A stretch of DNA of 64,000 nucleotides from Jeotgalibacillus sp. ET6 (GCF_029667115.1 NZ_JARUIU010000001.1:186001-250000), one strand, 5' to 3'. Counted from the first letter of the stretch, positions 1 through 9,257 are shown. The notes: a model not told the origin generated them from the letters alone. A program made the numbers and translations.

Positions 1-1
1 A

Positions 2-760
2 GAAAATTTGGTGACGCCGGTCGATGAAGAAAATATGGAAGGAATTGAAATCAGCGCACAAAGAATTTCTGAAACCTTTGAAGGCACTGCCGGGGAAGCT
101 GGCGGGGTTACAGAAGGCGGAGATCCCGGGGATAATCTAACCGGTTTTGTAGAAGGAGCGAACGGCAGCGGGGACTTTGAAAGAGTGGAAGAAACGATAA
201 ATAACGAAGTAAACCGCATTCGCCGAAATATTGTTGAAAGCCCTTATAAAGTCAGAGATATTGGTTTTCAGGTTATGGTAGAACCGCCCGATCCGGATGA
301 TCCCGCCTCCCTGCCTCAGGAAAGGGTAGACGACATTGAAACAATGCTTGAGACCATTATAAGAACTTCTATAGACAATGAATTCTCAGCGGACCTAACA
401 GATGCGGATATAGCAGAAAAAGTTCTGGTTTCTGTACAACCATTTAACGGCATAATGACAGCCGAAGAGCCGGTTAACACGCCAGTCATTCCATGGTGGG
501 GGTATCTTGTTGCAGGGCTGTTGATCCTGGTTATAGGAATTCTGGTTATCGCGATGATCAGAGCGAGAAGAAAATCAGAAGCAGCCGAAGAAGCTGAAGA
601 AGAAATTATTGTTGAACAAAAAGAGAAACTGGACGTGCCTGATGTGAATAATGAAAAAGAAACAGAAGGTACGCTCCGGCGTAAACAACTAGAAAAAATG
701 GCGCGGGAAAAGCCAGAAGACTTTGCAAAACTGTTAAGGTCCTGGATCGCTGAGGATTAG
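2..760 (+). CDS. fliF: Flagellar MS-ring protein FliF, C-terminal part (5' end outside window)
   Basis: FliF builds the membrane-embedded MS ring on which the flagellar basal body and export gate assemble. Only the last 252 residues are present; the frame is open to the left edge, so no start is seen. After a periplasmic-type acidic/Gly-rich stretch there is one strong membrane segment (about residues 163-185, starting WWGYLVAGLLIL) followed by a basic stop-transfer run. The tail is cytoplasmic and acidic and ends with a conserved helix containing PEDFAKLLRSW, the known FliG-binding end of FliF. fliG follows 13 nt later, as in all Bacillus fla/che operons. Identity is secure from tail motif and context. 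Confidence 0.95.
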   Translation, partial: ENLVTPVDEENMEGIEISAQRISETFEGTAGEAGGVTEGGDPGDNLTGFVEGANGSGDFERVEETINNEVNRIRRNIVESPYKVRDIGFQVMVEPPDPDDPASLPQERVDDIETMLETIIRTSIDNEFSADLTDADIAEKVLVSVQPFNGIMTAEEPVNTPVIPWWGYLVAGLLILVIGILVIAMIRARRKSEAAEEAEEEIIVEQKEKLDVPDVNNEKETEGTLRRKQLEKMAREKPEDFAKLLRSWIAED

Positions 761-773
761 GAGTGAGCCGTTT

Positions 774-1787
774 ATGGCCAGAAAAGAAAAAGGATTATCA
801 GGAAAACAGAAAGCTGCAATTTTGCTTATTTCTCTTGGACCTGATGTCGCATCATCTGTTTATAAACATTTAAATGAGGAAGAAATTGAAAGGCTGACAC
901 TGGAGATCTCCGGAGTAAAAAAAGTGGAATCAGAAGCAAAGGACGAGGTGCTTGAAGAATTCCATAATATCGCATTAGCTCAGGATTATATTTCGCAAGG
1001 CGGAATTGGCTATGCAAAAACAATTTTGGAAAAAGCACTGGGACCTGATCAGGCAAACGCAGTCATAAACCGTCTGACATCTTCGCTTCAGGTAAGACCG
1101 TTTGATTTTGCTAAAAGAGCTGATCCTATGCAGATATTCAATTTTATTCAAAATGAACATCCTCAGACGATCGCGCTGATCCTGTCTTATCTGAACCCTC
1201 AGCAGGCAGGGCAGATTCTGTCAGCTCTTCCTCAGGATGTCCAGGCTGATATTGCAAAAAGAATTGCTGTGATGGACAGCACCAGCCCGGAAATTATAAG
1301 TGAAATTGAATCAGTGCTCGAAAGAAAGCTTTCATCAACTGTTCAGCAGGATCATACAGAAACCGGCGGTATAGAATCTGTGGTTGAGGTGCTGAATGGC
1401 GTAGATCGAGCAACTGAAAAGACTATTCTGGATTCTCTCGAGATCCAGGACCCTGAACTGGCAGAAGAAATTAAGAAACGAATGTTTGTTTTCGAAGACA
1501 TTGTCACGCTTGATAACCGTTCTATTCAGAGGGTCATTCGTGATTGTGAAAATGAGGATCTTCTACTTTCTATGAAAGTTTCAACAGATGAGGTTAAAGA
1601 AGTATTGTTTAAAAATATGTCACAGCGGATGGCTGAGAACTTCAAAGAAGAAATGGAGTTCATGGGACCTGTCAGACTTCGTGATGTAGAAGAAGCTCAA
1701 TCAAGAATTGTTGCCATTATAAGACGTCTTGAAGAAGCAGGAGAGATTATCGTAGCACGCGGTGGAGGAGATGACGTTATTGTCTAG
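774..1787 (+). CDS. fliG: Flagellar motor switch protein FliG
   Basis: FliG (337 aa, normal length) is the C-ring protein that contacts the stator and generates torque; its N-terminal domain binds the FliF tail encoded just upstream. The N-terminal part (KQKAAILLISLGPDVASSVYKHL) is typical of the FliG_N domain. The middle domain carries the EHPQ motif (NEHPQTIALILSYL, about residue 127), which docks FliM. The C-terminal domain has the charged torque helix near residues 270-310. The ATG is preceded by GGAGTGAG at good spacing. The 3' end overlaps the start of fliH, which implies translational coupling. Confidence 0.97.
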   Translation: MARKEKGLSGKQKAAILLISLGPDVASSVYKHLNEEEIERLTLEISGVKKVESEAKDEVLEEFHNIALAQDYISQGGIGYAKTILEKALGPDQANAVINRLTSSLQVRPFDFAKRADPMQIFNFIQNEHPQTIALILSYLNPQQAGQILSALPQDVQADIAKRIAVMDSTSPEIISEIESVLERKLSSTVQQDHTETGGIESVVEVLNGVDRATEKTILDSLEIQDPELAEEIKKRMFVFEDIVTLDNRSIQRVIRDCENEDLLLSMKVSTDEVKEVLFKNMSQRMAENFKEEMEFMGPVRLRDVEEAQSRIVAIIRRLEEAGEIIVARGGGDDVIV

Positions 1788-2556
1788 AGTGATCAAGTCG
1801 CAAATTGTCCATTCGTCTTCCGATAACGCCAGAGCCATTCCTTTTAGACCGGTCATTAATGGAAATTCAGACCAGCAGAATACACTTGCCTGGACAGTGG
1901 AGCAGGCTCAATTGGAATCGGTCAGAATTGTGGAAAAAGCCAAACAATACGCATTTGATCTTAAAAGCAATGCTAAACAGAAAGCAGATTCACTTCTCAC
2001 AGATGTAATGAATGAAAAAAACAACTGGGAAGAAGAAAAAAGATCCATTCAGCAGGAAGCTTATGAAAAAGCTTTTGGACAGGGGTATGAGGAAGGCAGG
2101 GAAAAAGGGTACACAGACCTTTTTCACTCTCTTGAAGAAGCGAAGGAAATCGTCTCTTCCGCAAAAGAAGCACTTCATGAGCAGGCAGAACGGAATGAAC
2201 AAGTTATCCTGCAATTGGCTATTGGGACTGCGGAGAAAATTTTAGCTCAGACGCTTGAGCAAGAGCCAGAACGATTTCTCCAAATTGTTAAAAAAGCTAT
2301 AAAAGAAGTCAGGGAAATGAAAGAAGTGAAGATTTATACGGCGGTGCCTCAATATGCTTTGCTTCATAAAAATCGAGAAGAATTAATTGCCGTATTTCCA
2401 ATTGACGTTCAATTATCCATTTATCCAGAAGATGAGCTTGAACCAAATCAGTGCTTTATAGAAACAACCCAGGGCAGAATTGATTTAAGTATTGATTCAC
2501 AGCTGACTCAATTAAAGCTTAAATTATCCCAGCTACTGAGTGAGGAAGAGTTATGA
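1780..2556 (+). CDS. fliH: Flagellar export ATPase regulator FliH
   Basis: FliH binds and restrains the export ATPase FliI and links it to the C ring. The 258-residue product has a long Gln/Glu/Lys-rich coiled-coil centre (about residues 35-130) and a conserved C-terminal FliH/V-ATPase-E-like domain (from about 140: LQLAIGTAEKILAQTLEQEP). Start choice: in-frame GTG 1762 and ATG 1771 exist, but the strong SD GGAGGAG lies at 1764-1770, exactly 9 nt before TTG 1780, so TTG is preferred. The gene overlaps fliG by 8 nt and fliI by 4 nt (ATGA). Sequence conservation of FliH is low, so the assignment rests on length, domain pattern and order. Confidence 0.9.
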   Translation: MSRVIKSQIVHSSSDNARAIPFRPVINGNSDQQNTLAWTVEQAQLESVRIVEKAKQYAFDLKSNAKQKADSLLTDVMNEKNNWEEEKRSIQQEAYEKAFGQGYEEGREKGYTDLFHSLEEAKEIVSSAKEALHEQAERNEQVILQLAIGTAEKILAQTLEQEPERFLQIVKKAIKEVREMKEVKIYTAVPQYALLHKNREELIAVFPIDVQLSIYPEDELEPNQCFIETTQGRIDLSIDSQLTQLKLKLSQLLSEEEL

Positions 2557-3881
2557 AAGCTGGAGATCTGATCCAACACGTCGCCTCTATTCCAACTTTA
2601 CGACATTATGGAAAAGTAAAACAGGTTATTGGGTTAATGATTGAATCACAAGGACCTGAGAGCTCAATCGGAGAGGTATGCTACATCCACGTGCAATCGA
2701 GCAGTAAAAGAAAAAAAATTAAAATAAAAGCTGAGGTAGTGGGTTTCAGGGAAGGGATTGTTGTGCTGATGCCTTTTACGCATGTGCATGACATCGCACC
2801 CGGAAGCATAGTAGAGGCAACTGGACGCCCCCTTGAAATTAAAGTTGGAGATGCACTTATAGGGAAGGTAATTGATCCGATGGGCCACCCTATTGATCAC
2901 AGTCCGCTGCCCTACGGAATGAAGACCGTCACAACTGAAAAAGATCCGCCTAATCCTTTAACAAGACCTCCGATTGATGAAGTAATGCAGGTGGGGGTAA
3001 GGGCAATTGACGGGATGCTCACTGTTGGAAAAGGGCAGAGAATCGGTATTTTTGCAGGAAGCGGTGTTGGAAAAAGCACACTTCTTGGAATGGTAGCCAG
3101 GAACACAGAAGCTGATATTAATATCATTGCGCTAATAGGTGAGCGCGGACGTGAAGTAAGAGAGTTTATTGAACGGGATCTTGGACCTGAAGGAGCTAAA
3201 AAAAGCATTATTGTAGCTGCGACCAGTGATCAGCCCGCCCTCATGAGAATAAAGGGAGCTTTTACAGCTACAGCCATTGCAGAGTTTTTTCGTGATAAAG
3301 GCTTAAACGTTATGCTGATGATGGACTCTGTGACAAGAGTGGCTATGGCTCAGAGAGAAATCGGTCTTGCAATTGGAGAACCTCCTGCAACCAAAGGATA
3401 CACGCCATCTGTATTTGGTTTGCTGCCAAAGCTCCTGGAACGTACGGGAACGAATGAATATGGAAGTATTACTGCTTTTTATACCGTATTGGTAGATGGT
3501 GATGATTTGAATGAACCCATTTCGGATACGGTCAGAGGAATTTTAGATGGACATATTGTGCTGGACAGGGCAATAGCAAACCGGGGTCAGTATCCTGCTA
3601 TTAATGTTTTAAAAAGTGTGAGCAGGCTGATGAATCATTTGGCAGATAAACCTCATTTACTTGCAGCTGAACAAATAAGGCATTTAATGAGCACCTATGA
3701 GGAAGCGGAAGATTTAATCAATATAGGCGCATACAAGAAAGGATCGTCAAAAGAAATAGACGATGCTATTCAAGCCATTCCTTCCATAAAAAAACTTTTA
3801 AAGCAGGCCTATGATGAAAAAGTTGAATTCAGCACCAGCGTAAAACAACTGGTTAATCTATCCCAAAAAGGTGAGTGGTAG
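2553..3881 (+). CDS. fliI: Flagellum-specific ATPase FliI
   Basis: FliI is the F1-beta-like ATPase of flagellar type III export; it forms a hexamer under the export gate and helps unload substrates. The 442-residue length is normal. The Walker A motif GSGVGKST sits at about residues 169-176, and the Walker B region MLMMDSVTRVAMAQREIGLA is typical of FliI/YscN ATPases. GYTPSVFGLLPKLLERTG is also diagnostic. The start overlaps the fliH stop by 4 nt and the AGGAAGAG upstream serves as SD. The stop is followed 3 nt later by fliJ. Confidence 0.97.
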   Translation: MKAGDLIQHVASIPTLRHYGKVKQVIGLMIESQGPESSIGEVCYIHVQSSSKRKKIKIKAEVVGFREGIVVLMPFTHVHDIAPGSIVEATGRPLEIKVGDALIGKVIDPMGHPIDHSPLPYGMKTVTTEKDPPNPLTRPPIDEVMQVGVRAIDGMLTVGKGQRIGIFAGSGVGKSTLLGMVARNTEADINIIALIGERGREVREFIERDLGPEGAKKSIIVAATSDQPALMRIKGAFTATAIAEFFRDKGLNVMLMMDSVTRVAMAQREIGLAIGEPPATKGYTPSVFGLLPKLLERTGTNEYGSITAFYTVLVDGDDLNEPISDTVRGILDGHIVLDRAIANRGQYPAINVLKSVSRLMNHLADKPHLLAAEQIRHLMSTYEEAEDLINIGAYKKGSSKEIDDAIQAIPSIKKLLKQAYDEKVEFSTSVKQLVNLSQKGEW

Positions 3882-3884
3882 TAA

Positions 3885-4331
3885 GTGGTGCATCAGTTTC
3901 GCTTCGACCGTGTTCTAACTGTAAGAGAGAGAGAAAAAAAGGAAGCAGAAGACCGTTATCGTGAATCGGTTGAATCCTTTGAAGGGGTTGCTCAGCAGCT
4001 CTATCTTTTGCTTAAGAAGAAAGAAAGAATGATAGAAGATCAAACAAGTAAAATTCAAAACGGGATTGCTGTTCAGTCTTTGCGGCACGGCCAGCAATTT
4101 CTGACGAATATTGAAAAAAGCATTCGTTATCAGCAGAAGCTTGTGGTGGAAGCCAGATCGACCATGCAATGGCACGAGCAGCGTGTAGCAGATCGAAATA
4201 TCGAAGTTCGTAAATATGAAAAAATAAAAGACAAAGATCGGCAGCTCTTCATGGCTAAACAAAGTGAACTGGATAATCAACTTATGAATGAGCTTTCGAT
4301 GATTCAGTTCATGAAGCAAAGAAGCAGGTGA
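3885..4331 (+). CDS. fliJ: Flagellar export chaperone FliJ
   Basis: FliJ is a small coiled-coil protein that sits in the FliI hexamer pore and couples it to FlhA. The 148-residue product begins HQFRFDRVLTVRE(R)EKKEAE, a pattern common to Bacillus FliJ, and is almost entirely predicted alpha-helical with heptad-like charge. Two adjacent GTG codons (3885 and 3888) are possible starts behind GGTGAG; the first was used. It lies between fliI and ylxF and shares its stop with the next start (TGATG). Conservation is weak, so context carries much of the call. Confidence 0.88.
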   Translation: MVHQFRFDRVLTVREREKKEAEDRYRESVESFEGVAQQLYLLLKKKERMIEDQTSKIQNGIAVQSLRHGQQFLTNIEKSIRYQQKLVVEARSTMQWHEQRVADRNIEVRKYEKIKDKDRQLFMAKQSELDNQLMNELSMIQFMKQRSR

Positions 4332-4936
4332 TGCAAGTGAGTAAAAAAGCAGGGAAGAAAGATTCAGAAGAAGCAAAATCGCCGGGTAAATTTCAGGTTT
4401 TCCTGTTAATTTTTTTAGTACCGGCAGTATTTCTGGTCTTTGCAAGTGTAATCGTATTAACCTTACTGGACATAAATCCGATTAAAGAAGCGGAGGAAGC
4501 GGGTATTGAAATCCCTTTCCTGACTGATAAAAAGGCTGAACAGGAGAGCGGTACTATTGAAGATAGCCAACAGATAGCTTCCTTGGAATCTCAATTAAAA
4601 GAAAAAGAAGGAAGTATTGCTGAACTTGAAAACAAGCTGGAAACACAAACCAGTGAAAATGAAAAACTTGCTGAAGAGCAGGATGTACTACTTCAGGAAA
4701 TGGAAAGTCTTCGCAGTGAACAGGGAGCTAAACAAAGTGAAAGCAATGAGATGGTTTCTGTTTTTGAAGAAATGAAGGGAAAAACCGCAGCTCCTGTTTT
4801 GCTGAACATGGATGAAGGGGAAGCTGTCGTCATTCTTTCTCAGCTGCCTGCAGATGCAGTGGCTTCAATCTTTGAAGAAATGCCTCCTGAAGAAGCTGCA
4901 AAGTATGCAGGCCTGCTGGGCATCGACTCACCATAA
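4331..4936 (+). CDS. ylxF: YlxF/MotE-like flagellar locus protein (membrane anchor, coiled coil, MgtE_N-like C-terminus)
   Basis: This 201-residue protein has a basic cytoplasmic N-terminus, one membrane helix (about residues 18-42), and a Glu/Gln/Lys-rich coiled coil (about 70-140). The C-terminal helical domain has the text LLNMDEGEAVVILSQLPADAVASI, which resembles the MgtE N-terminal domain found in MotE-type proteins. It sits between fliJ and fliK as ylxF does in B. subtilis. In Alphaproteobacteria the related MotE is a chaperone of the motility protein MotC; the role in Bacilli is not settled and I do not infer one. In-frame starts GTG 4328, ATG 4331 and GTG 4337 are all possible; ATG was chosen for its TGATG coupling with fliJ. 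Confidence 0.8.
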   Translation: MQVSKKAGKKDSEEAKSPGKFQVFLLIFLVPAVFLVFASVIVLTLLDINPIKEAEEAGIEIPFLTDKKAEQESGTIEDSQQIASLESQLKEKEGSIAELENKLETQTSENEKLAEEQDVLLQEMESLRSEQGAKQSESNEMVSVFEEMKGKTAAPVLLNMDEGEAVVILSQLPADAVASIFEEMPPEEAAKYAGLLGIDSP

Positions 4937-4968
4937 AATTTTACCCTGAAAGGGGGTGAACTAAACGC

Positions 4969-6231
4969 ATGATGATTAATCCGCTGATGAAAATTTCATT
5001 AAGTGAAGAAAACAAGCAGCCAGAGAAAGCTTTATCTGCTTCGAGCGGGTTTGGATCGATTCTCGCTCTGTTATCTTCTCCGGCCGGTCAGAGTCCTGAT
5101 CTTCATATGAATAATCGGAACGAAACCGCAGGAGAAAATAATGAATTTTTATTACAGGAGCTATTTTCAATCATTCAGCAGCAAGAGCCGGTCTTTGAAA
5201 ATGGAAAGCCAGTTACAGAAGATGGATCTTTAATCGTTAATAAAACCACACTTTCCCCTGAGGAATGGATGGATCTCCCATTAAAAGACGCTCTTCTGCA
5301 TTTCTTTAACGGCAATGAGCAGAAACTGAATGAACTATTAAAAGAAACTGCTCTTCCTAAAGGAAAAGCAAGTTCTGCGGAATCACTTTTTTTCTTGCAA
5401 AATCAACTAGAAAAGCTAGAAAAAAGTATTCAGCTGAAAGTGCCAGATCCTTCATCTGCTCAGATGCTGCATGCAATTAAACAGCTGACGCATGCTGCGA
5501 AGCAGTCAGACAGCCCGGCAGCTGCGAGTCCGATAGCTGATGAACTCTTTCAGACATTAGAAAAGATTGAGGGGATGCTAAGAACCCTGCAATCTGAAAA
5601 GAGAGAGATAAAGATACCTGTCAGCAAAGTGGAATATGGAGCAGCAATTGCCTTCGCAGCCAGTACAATCTCGAATAAAGTCCAAATGCAGCAGAGTGAT
5701 CCTGCAGATATAGCCGAAAAACCGGAAGCATCAGCAGTATCTATTCAGCAGCTTCAGACTGAATCAGGACTTGCTAAATGGAATGCTCCACTCGAAATTA
5801 AAGCGTCCCAGCCGGCGGAATCCTTAATAAAACAATTTGCTGAAGTTATGGACAAAGCAAAGTTCGGTAAAACAAACGGAACAGAAAAACTATTAATCCG
5901 TCTTCAACCGGAACATTTAGGCACACTTAGAATTGAATTAATTCAAAAGTCCGGTGTACTTGCTGCGAGGGTCATGACCTCTACCAATCTGGCTAAGGAT
6001 ATGATGGACTCGCAAATACAGCAGCTGAGACAGGCATTAACGAATCAAAATATTCAAATAGACAAAATTGAAATTATCCTTACACAGAGTGATCAGCGTA
6101 CCGACCGTGAAACAGACAGCTCTTCAAAACAGCACCCAGGTTCTGATCACAAGCAGAACTCTGAGAGTGAAGAGGATGATGGAGAAGATAAGCAGGACTT
6201 TCATCAAATTTTTATGAATATCGAGGTGTAA
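4969..6231 (+). CDS. fliK: Flagellar hook-length control protein FliK
   Basis: FliK is a secreted ruler that measures hook length and, through its C-terminal domain, makes FlhB switch export from hook to filament proteins. The 420-residue product is variable and Gln/Ser/Ala-rich over most of its length. Its conserved Flg_hook domain lies near residues 305-365 ([19 protein letters not shown], then a Gln-rich helix). The C-terminal 40 residues are very acidic and polar. An AAGGGGGTGAA SD precedes ATG 4969; ATG 4972 is an equal alternative. flgD follows with a 4-nt gap. Confidence 0.92.
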   Translation: MMINPLMKISLSEENKQPEKALSASSGFGSILALLSSPAGQSPDLHMNNRNETAGENNEFLLQELFSIIQQQEPVFENGKPVTEDGSLIVNKTTLSPEEWMDLPLKDALLHFFNGNEQKLNELLKETALPKGKASSAESLFFLQNQLEKLEKSIQLKVPDPSSAQMLHAIKQLTHAAKQSDSPAAASPIADELFQTLEKIEGMLRTLQSEKREIKIPVSKVEYGAAIAFAASTISNKVQMQQSDPADIAEKPEASAVSIQQLQTESGLAKWNAPLEIKASQPAESLIKQFAEVMDKAKFGKTNGTEKLLIRLQPEHLGTLRIELIQKSGVLAARVMTSTNLAKDMMDSQIQQLRQALTNQNIQIDKIEIILTQSDQRTDRETDSSSKQHPGSDHKQNSESEEDDGEDKQDFHQIFMNIEV

Positions 6232-6235
6232 AATA

Positions 6236-6868
6236 TTGAACGTAAATTCAGTTAATAAAGATTTATTTTTATCTTCACTGAATCAAAAGACCACGGAAAC
6301 AAAACAGGATTCCATGGGAAAGGACCAGTTTTTAAAACTGCTGATTGCCCAGCTCTCCAATCAGGATCCAACACAGCCTATGGAGGACAAGGAATTCATT
6401 GCTCAGATGGCCAGTTTTTCAACCCTGGAACAAATGACAAACATGAGTGAATCATTTGAGAAATTTGCTTCAATGCAGGAGCAGACTCAGCTGATTCAAT
6501 ACAATGAATTTGTAGGAAAAGAAGTAAAATGGGACAAACTCACTGAAGAAAATGATGAGCAGATTTCTACAACAGGCAGAGGGACAGTTGAAACGGTTCG
6601 ATTTAAAGGGGGAGCAGTTGAATTTGAGCTGACAGACGGAACCCTATTAAATCCGGGGAATATTTCAGAAGTGAAACAAGCTGGCGAGAACAACACTCTC
6701 CAACAGGCAAGCATGTTCATTGGGAAAAATGTAACGTGGATTGATGAAAATGAAAAAGAAGCGGCAAGCAAGGTTTTATCTGTGTCCGTTAAAGATGGAG
6801 CTATTTGGCTGCACACAGAGAACGAAAAAAAAATAAAGGCTGACCAACTCACTCAAATAAGCCAATAA
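6236..6868 (+). CDS. flgD: Flagellar hook-capping protein FlgD
   Basis: FlgD caps the growing hook and guides FlgE polymerisation. The N-terminal 80 residues have the family signature ([19 protein letters not shown], then [19 protein letters not shown]). The remaining 130 residues contain the beta-rich region with two repeats of the form [10 protein letters not shown] / [10 protein letters not shown]. The start is TTG 6236, placed 6-7 nt after GAGGTG at the end of fliK. At 210 aa it is somewhat longer than B. subtilis FlgD (YlxG), because of the full C-terminal repeat. Confidence 0.95.
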   Translation: MNVNSVNKDLFLSSLNQKTTETKQDSMGKDQFLKLLIAQLSNQDPTQPMEDKEFIAQMASFSTLEQMTNMSESFEKFASMQEQTQLIQYNEFVGKEVKWDKLTEENDEQISTTGRGTVETVRFKGGAVEFELTDGTLLNPGNISEVKQAGENNTLQQASMFIGKNVTWIDENEKEAASKVLSVSVKDGAIWLHTENEKKIKADQLTQISQ

Positions 6869-6881
6869 GGATTTGTTGCTG

Positions 6882-7262
6882 ATGGAAAAGATACGATTTA
6901 ATCCTATTCCATTGCCACCGATAACCGTTAAAGATAAAAAACCAGTCAACTCAAACGGCAAGAGCTTTTCTGAGGAACTTAATGGTGCGATTACACAGAC
7001 TAACAGTCTTAAGATTAGTAAACATGCGAATGACAGACTCTCAGAAAGAAGGATCACCATCACAGATTCTCAGTGGAAGAAAGTCGAAGAAAAGGTGACT
7101 GAGGCTAAATCTAAAGGAATAAAAGACTCTTTAGTTTTACTGGATCAAGCCGCACTGATTGTGAGCATCAAAAATGGGACAGTTATCACAGCAATGGGAG
7201 CACAGGATATCAAAGAACATATTTTCACCGATATTGACGGAACTATTATATTAAATGACTAG
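6882..7262 (+). CDS. TIGR02530-type flagellar operon protein between flgD and flgE
   Basis: This 126-residue protein matches what I know of the uncharacterised flagellar family TIGR02530. It has an N-terminal Pro-rich tether, then KISKHANDRLSERRITIT, then a compact domain with KSKGIKDSLVLLDQAALIVSI and NGTVITAMG, ending with an acidic tail. B. subtilis lacks a gene at this exact place, but many other Firmicutes have this family between flgD and flgE. ATG 6882 is 11 nt after AAGGA; TTG 6873 and TTG 6876 are in-frame alternatives. Function is unknown; position suggests hook assembly. Confidence 0.8.
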   Translation: MEKIRFNPIPLPPITVKDKKPVNSNGKSFSEELNGAITQTNSLKISKHANDRLSERRITITDSQWKKVEEKVTEAKSKGIKDSLVLLDQAALIVSIKNGTVITAMGAQDIKEHIFTDIDGTIILND

Positions 7263-7332
7263 GCGGACCTGATAAGGAGCCTAAAAAAGCTGCTGACTGA
7301 TAGATGCAGTTTTTAATCGAAGGGAGAAAATC

Positions 7333-8553
7333 ATGATACGTTCAATGTATTCAGGTATTGCCGGACTTAAAAACTTTCAAACCAAGCTCGATGTAATTGG
7401 TAACAATATAGCAAACGTTAATACCTATGGGTTTAAAAAAGGCCGTGTAACTTTTCAGGAAGCGATGAATCAAACGATTCAGGGAGCTTCTGGAGCAGGA
7501 GACGGACGAGGGGGTAAAAACTCACTTCAAGTCGGACTTGGCTCAGTAACCGCAACAATTGACAGCGTACAGACGCAGGCCTCCCTTCAATCAACCGGGA
7601 GAGCACTCGACCTTGCTGTAAACGGCGACGGATTCTTTGTTGTTCAGGGGCCCGGCGGACAAAATCTGTTTACACGCGGAGGAAACTTTTACCTTGATCA
7701 AAGCGGAACCATGGTGACAGGCGATGGCTACCGGGTGCAGCAATTTCAAGATGGCGTGCTGAGTGATATCAGCATCAACAGTGGCGCGGTACTACCTGCA
7801 CAAACCACTAATGAAATATCTTTATCTGGAAACCTTCCTAATAATGTAGCTGACCCGGATTTCAGCTTCTCCCAGCAAATGAAGGTGGTCGATGATCAGG
7901 GGCTTGAGCATGTGCTTGAAGTTGAAATGACTCCTGCAAATGCACCTAATACTGACAGATGGAATGTTGCATTCAGAAACAATTCCATGGAATCAGATAT
8001 TAAAGAAACCACTGGAGTCATTCAATTTAATGCGCAAGGAATCCCGGAATGGGAAACTGCGCCTCAGAATCTCCGTGTAGAAAGAGGAACACCGCCTGAA
8101 GCAGTGGATTTTGCTTTAGCTGCTCCTCCTGTGATTGAAGGGCTTACAAACAATCCTGGAGAAATTACTACACAGGTTCTGGCAAATGGAAATCTATCAG
8201 GATCTCTAGAAAGCTTCAGCGTCAGTAATGCGGGTCTGATCAGCGGCGTCTATTCAAATGGTGTCGTAACACCGATGGCTGAACTGAGCCTCGCAAACTT
8301 CAATAATCCATCCGGTCTTGTAAAAGTAGGAAATAATTTGTTTCAGGAATCTGTTAACTCAGGCGTTGCCAATATTGGAGATGTAGAAACAGTAGGAAGC
8401 ACCATTTCATCAGGTACGCTTGAAATGTCCAACGTGGACCTGTCAGAAGAATTCACCGAAATGATTTCAGCGCAAAGAGGCTTTCAGGCGAACACCAGAA
8501 TTATTACTACGTCTGATCAGATTTTAGAGGAGCTTGTAAATCTGAAAAGATAA
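7333..8553 (+). CDS. flgE: Flagellar hook protein FlgE
   Basis: FlgE is the structural subunit of the flagellar hook. The N-terminus MIRSMYSGIAGLKNFQTKLD with GNNIANVNTYGFKK is the rod/hook family signature. The C-terminus (NVDLSEEFTEMISAQRGFQA, then TTSDQILEELVNLKR) forms the matching coiled-coil zone. The central 250 residues form the exposed hook domains. At 406 aa it is much longer than B. subtilis FlgE (about 264 aa) and resembles the full-size hook proteins of other bacteria. A GAAGGGAG SD precedes the ATG. FlgG/FlgF paralogues share the ends, but size and position after flgD favour FlgE. Confidence 0.93.
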   Translation: MIRSMYSGIAGLKNFQTKLDVIGNNIANVNTYGFKKGRVTFQEAMNQTIQGASGAGDGRGGKNSLQVGLGSVTATIDSVQTQASLQSTGRALDLAVNGDGFFVVQGPGGQNLFTRGGNFYLDQSGTMVTGDGYRVQQFQDGVLSDISINSGAVLPAQTTNEISLSGNLPNNVADPDFSFSQQMKVVDDQGLEHVLEVEMTPANAPNTDRWNVAFRNNSMESDIKETTGVIQFNAQGIPEWETAPQNLRVERGTPPEAVDFALAAPPVIEGLTNNPGEITTQVLANGNLSGSLESFSVSNAGLISGVYSNGVVTPMAELSLANFNNPSGLVKVGNNLFQESVNSGVANIGDVETVGSTISSGTLEMSNVDLSEEFTEMISAQRGFQANTRIITTSDQILEELVNLKR

Positions 8554-8605
8554 TGGGCACTAGGAGGTGAGAGGGCTGAGGAAGGGATTCTTCAGTCCTG
8601 AACAT

Positions 8606-8833
8606 ATGATTAATGTAACACGGCTGAATGGCAAATCATTTATGATAAATGCTATTTATATTGAGACAATTGAGTCTTTTCCTGACACGACCATCACCCT
8701 GACAAACGGTAAAAAATTCATTGTGAAAGATTCCATGGTCTATGTAAAAGAAGAAGTGCGTTCGTTTTATCAGTCGATACATGCACTTAACCTGGTTCAT
8801 TTAAAAGGAGAAGATGAAAATGATGAAAAATAA
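8606..8833 (+). CDS. swrD: Swarming motility protein SwrD (FlbD family)
   Basis: SwrD (YlzI) is a small protein that in B. subtilis raises flagellar motor power for swarming. The product from ATG 8606 is 75 aa and begins [20 protein letters not shown], the conserved FlbD-family start; a [11 protein letters not shown] segment follows. The best SD (TAGGAGG, 8561-8567) lies about 38 nt upstream of this ATG, so the real start could be a non-ATG codon such as CTG 8576 or GTG 8567, which would add 10-13 residues. It lies between flgE and fliL as in B. subtilis. The 3' end overlaps the start of fliL. Confidence 0.85.
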   Translation: MINVTRLNGKSFMINAIYIETIESFPDTTITLTNGKKFIVKDSMVYVKEEVRSFYQSIHALNLVHLKGEDENDEK

Positions 8834-9257
8834 ACTTCTTCTTACCATGTTGATCATCATGGTTTCCATTTCACTTGCAGGAGTCATTGTCTATGTGGTT
8901 TCCAAACAGCTGTCTGCTGGAAATGCACAGGCTGAAGAGCCGGAACCTACCATTGAAGAAATTGTCAGTGCATCTGTAGAAATTCCGGAAGTGACGACCA
9001 GTATTGCAAATAATAACTTTGCCAGAATTTCCATGACCATGCAAACGGACAGCCCTGAGGCTGCTGAAGAACTCGAGCAAAGAGACTTTATGGTAAAGGA
9101 CATTATTATTGATGAGTTATCAGAAATGACCCGTGCAAACCTGGAAGGAAGAGCCGGGAAAGAAGCTTTTGAAAAAACGGTTAAAGAACGCGTAGATGCC
9201 TTGATGCAAGAAGGAGAAATCGTACAGATCTACACAACGTCGATCGTTGTTCAGTAG
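8820..9257 (+). CDS. fliL: Flagellar basal body-associated protein FliL
   Basis: FliL is a single-pass membrane protein around the stator that supports motor torque. The 145-residue product has one N-terminal membrane helix (about residues 4-28), an Ala/Glu-rich linker and a C-terminal periplasmic domain that ends YTTSIVVQ, typical of FliL. AAAAGGAG ends 9 nt before ATG 8820; ATG 8814 and ATG 8823 are in-frame alternatives. The gene overlaps the last codons of swrD. Confidence 0.92.
   Translation: MMKNKLLLTMLIIMVSISLAGVIVYVVSKQLSAGNAQAEEPEPTIEEIVSASVEIPEVTTSIANNNFARISMTMQTDSPEAAEELEQRDFMVKDIIIDELSEMTRANLEGRAGKEAFEKTVKERVDALMQEGEIVQIYTTSIVVQ

Noticed and set aside
3915-4445. 176-codon open frame on the minus strand over fliJ/ylxF
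   Set aside because: It is fully covered by recognisable + strand genes, has no SD and its translation is hydrophobic low-quality text; a shadow of the coding bias.
7263-7332. Possible sigma-D promoter (TAAA ... GATA) or terminator before flgE
   Set aside because: The TAAA to GATA spacing is about 5 bp too short for sigma-D, and the hairpin AAAAAGCTGC/GCAGTTTTT has a bulge and a weak stem.
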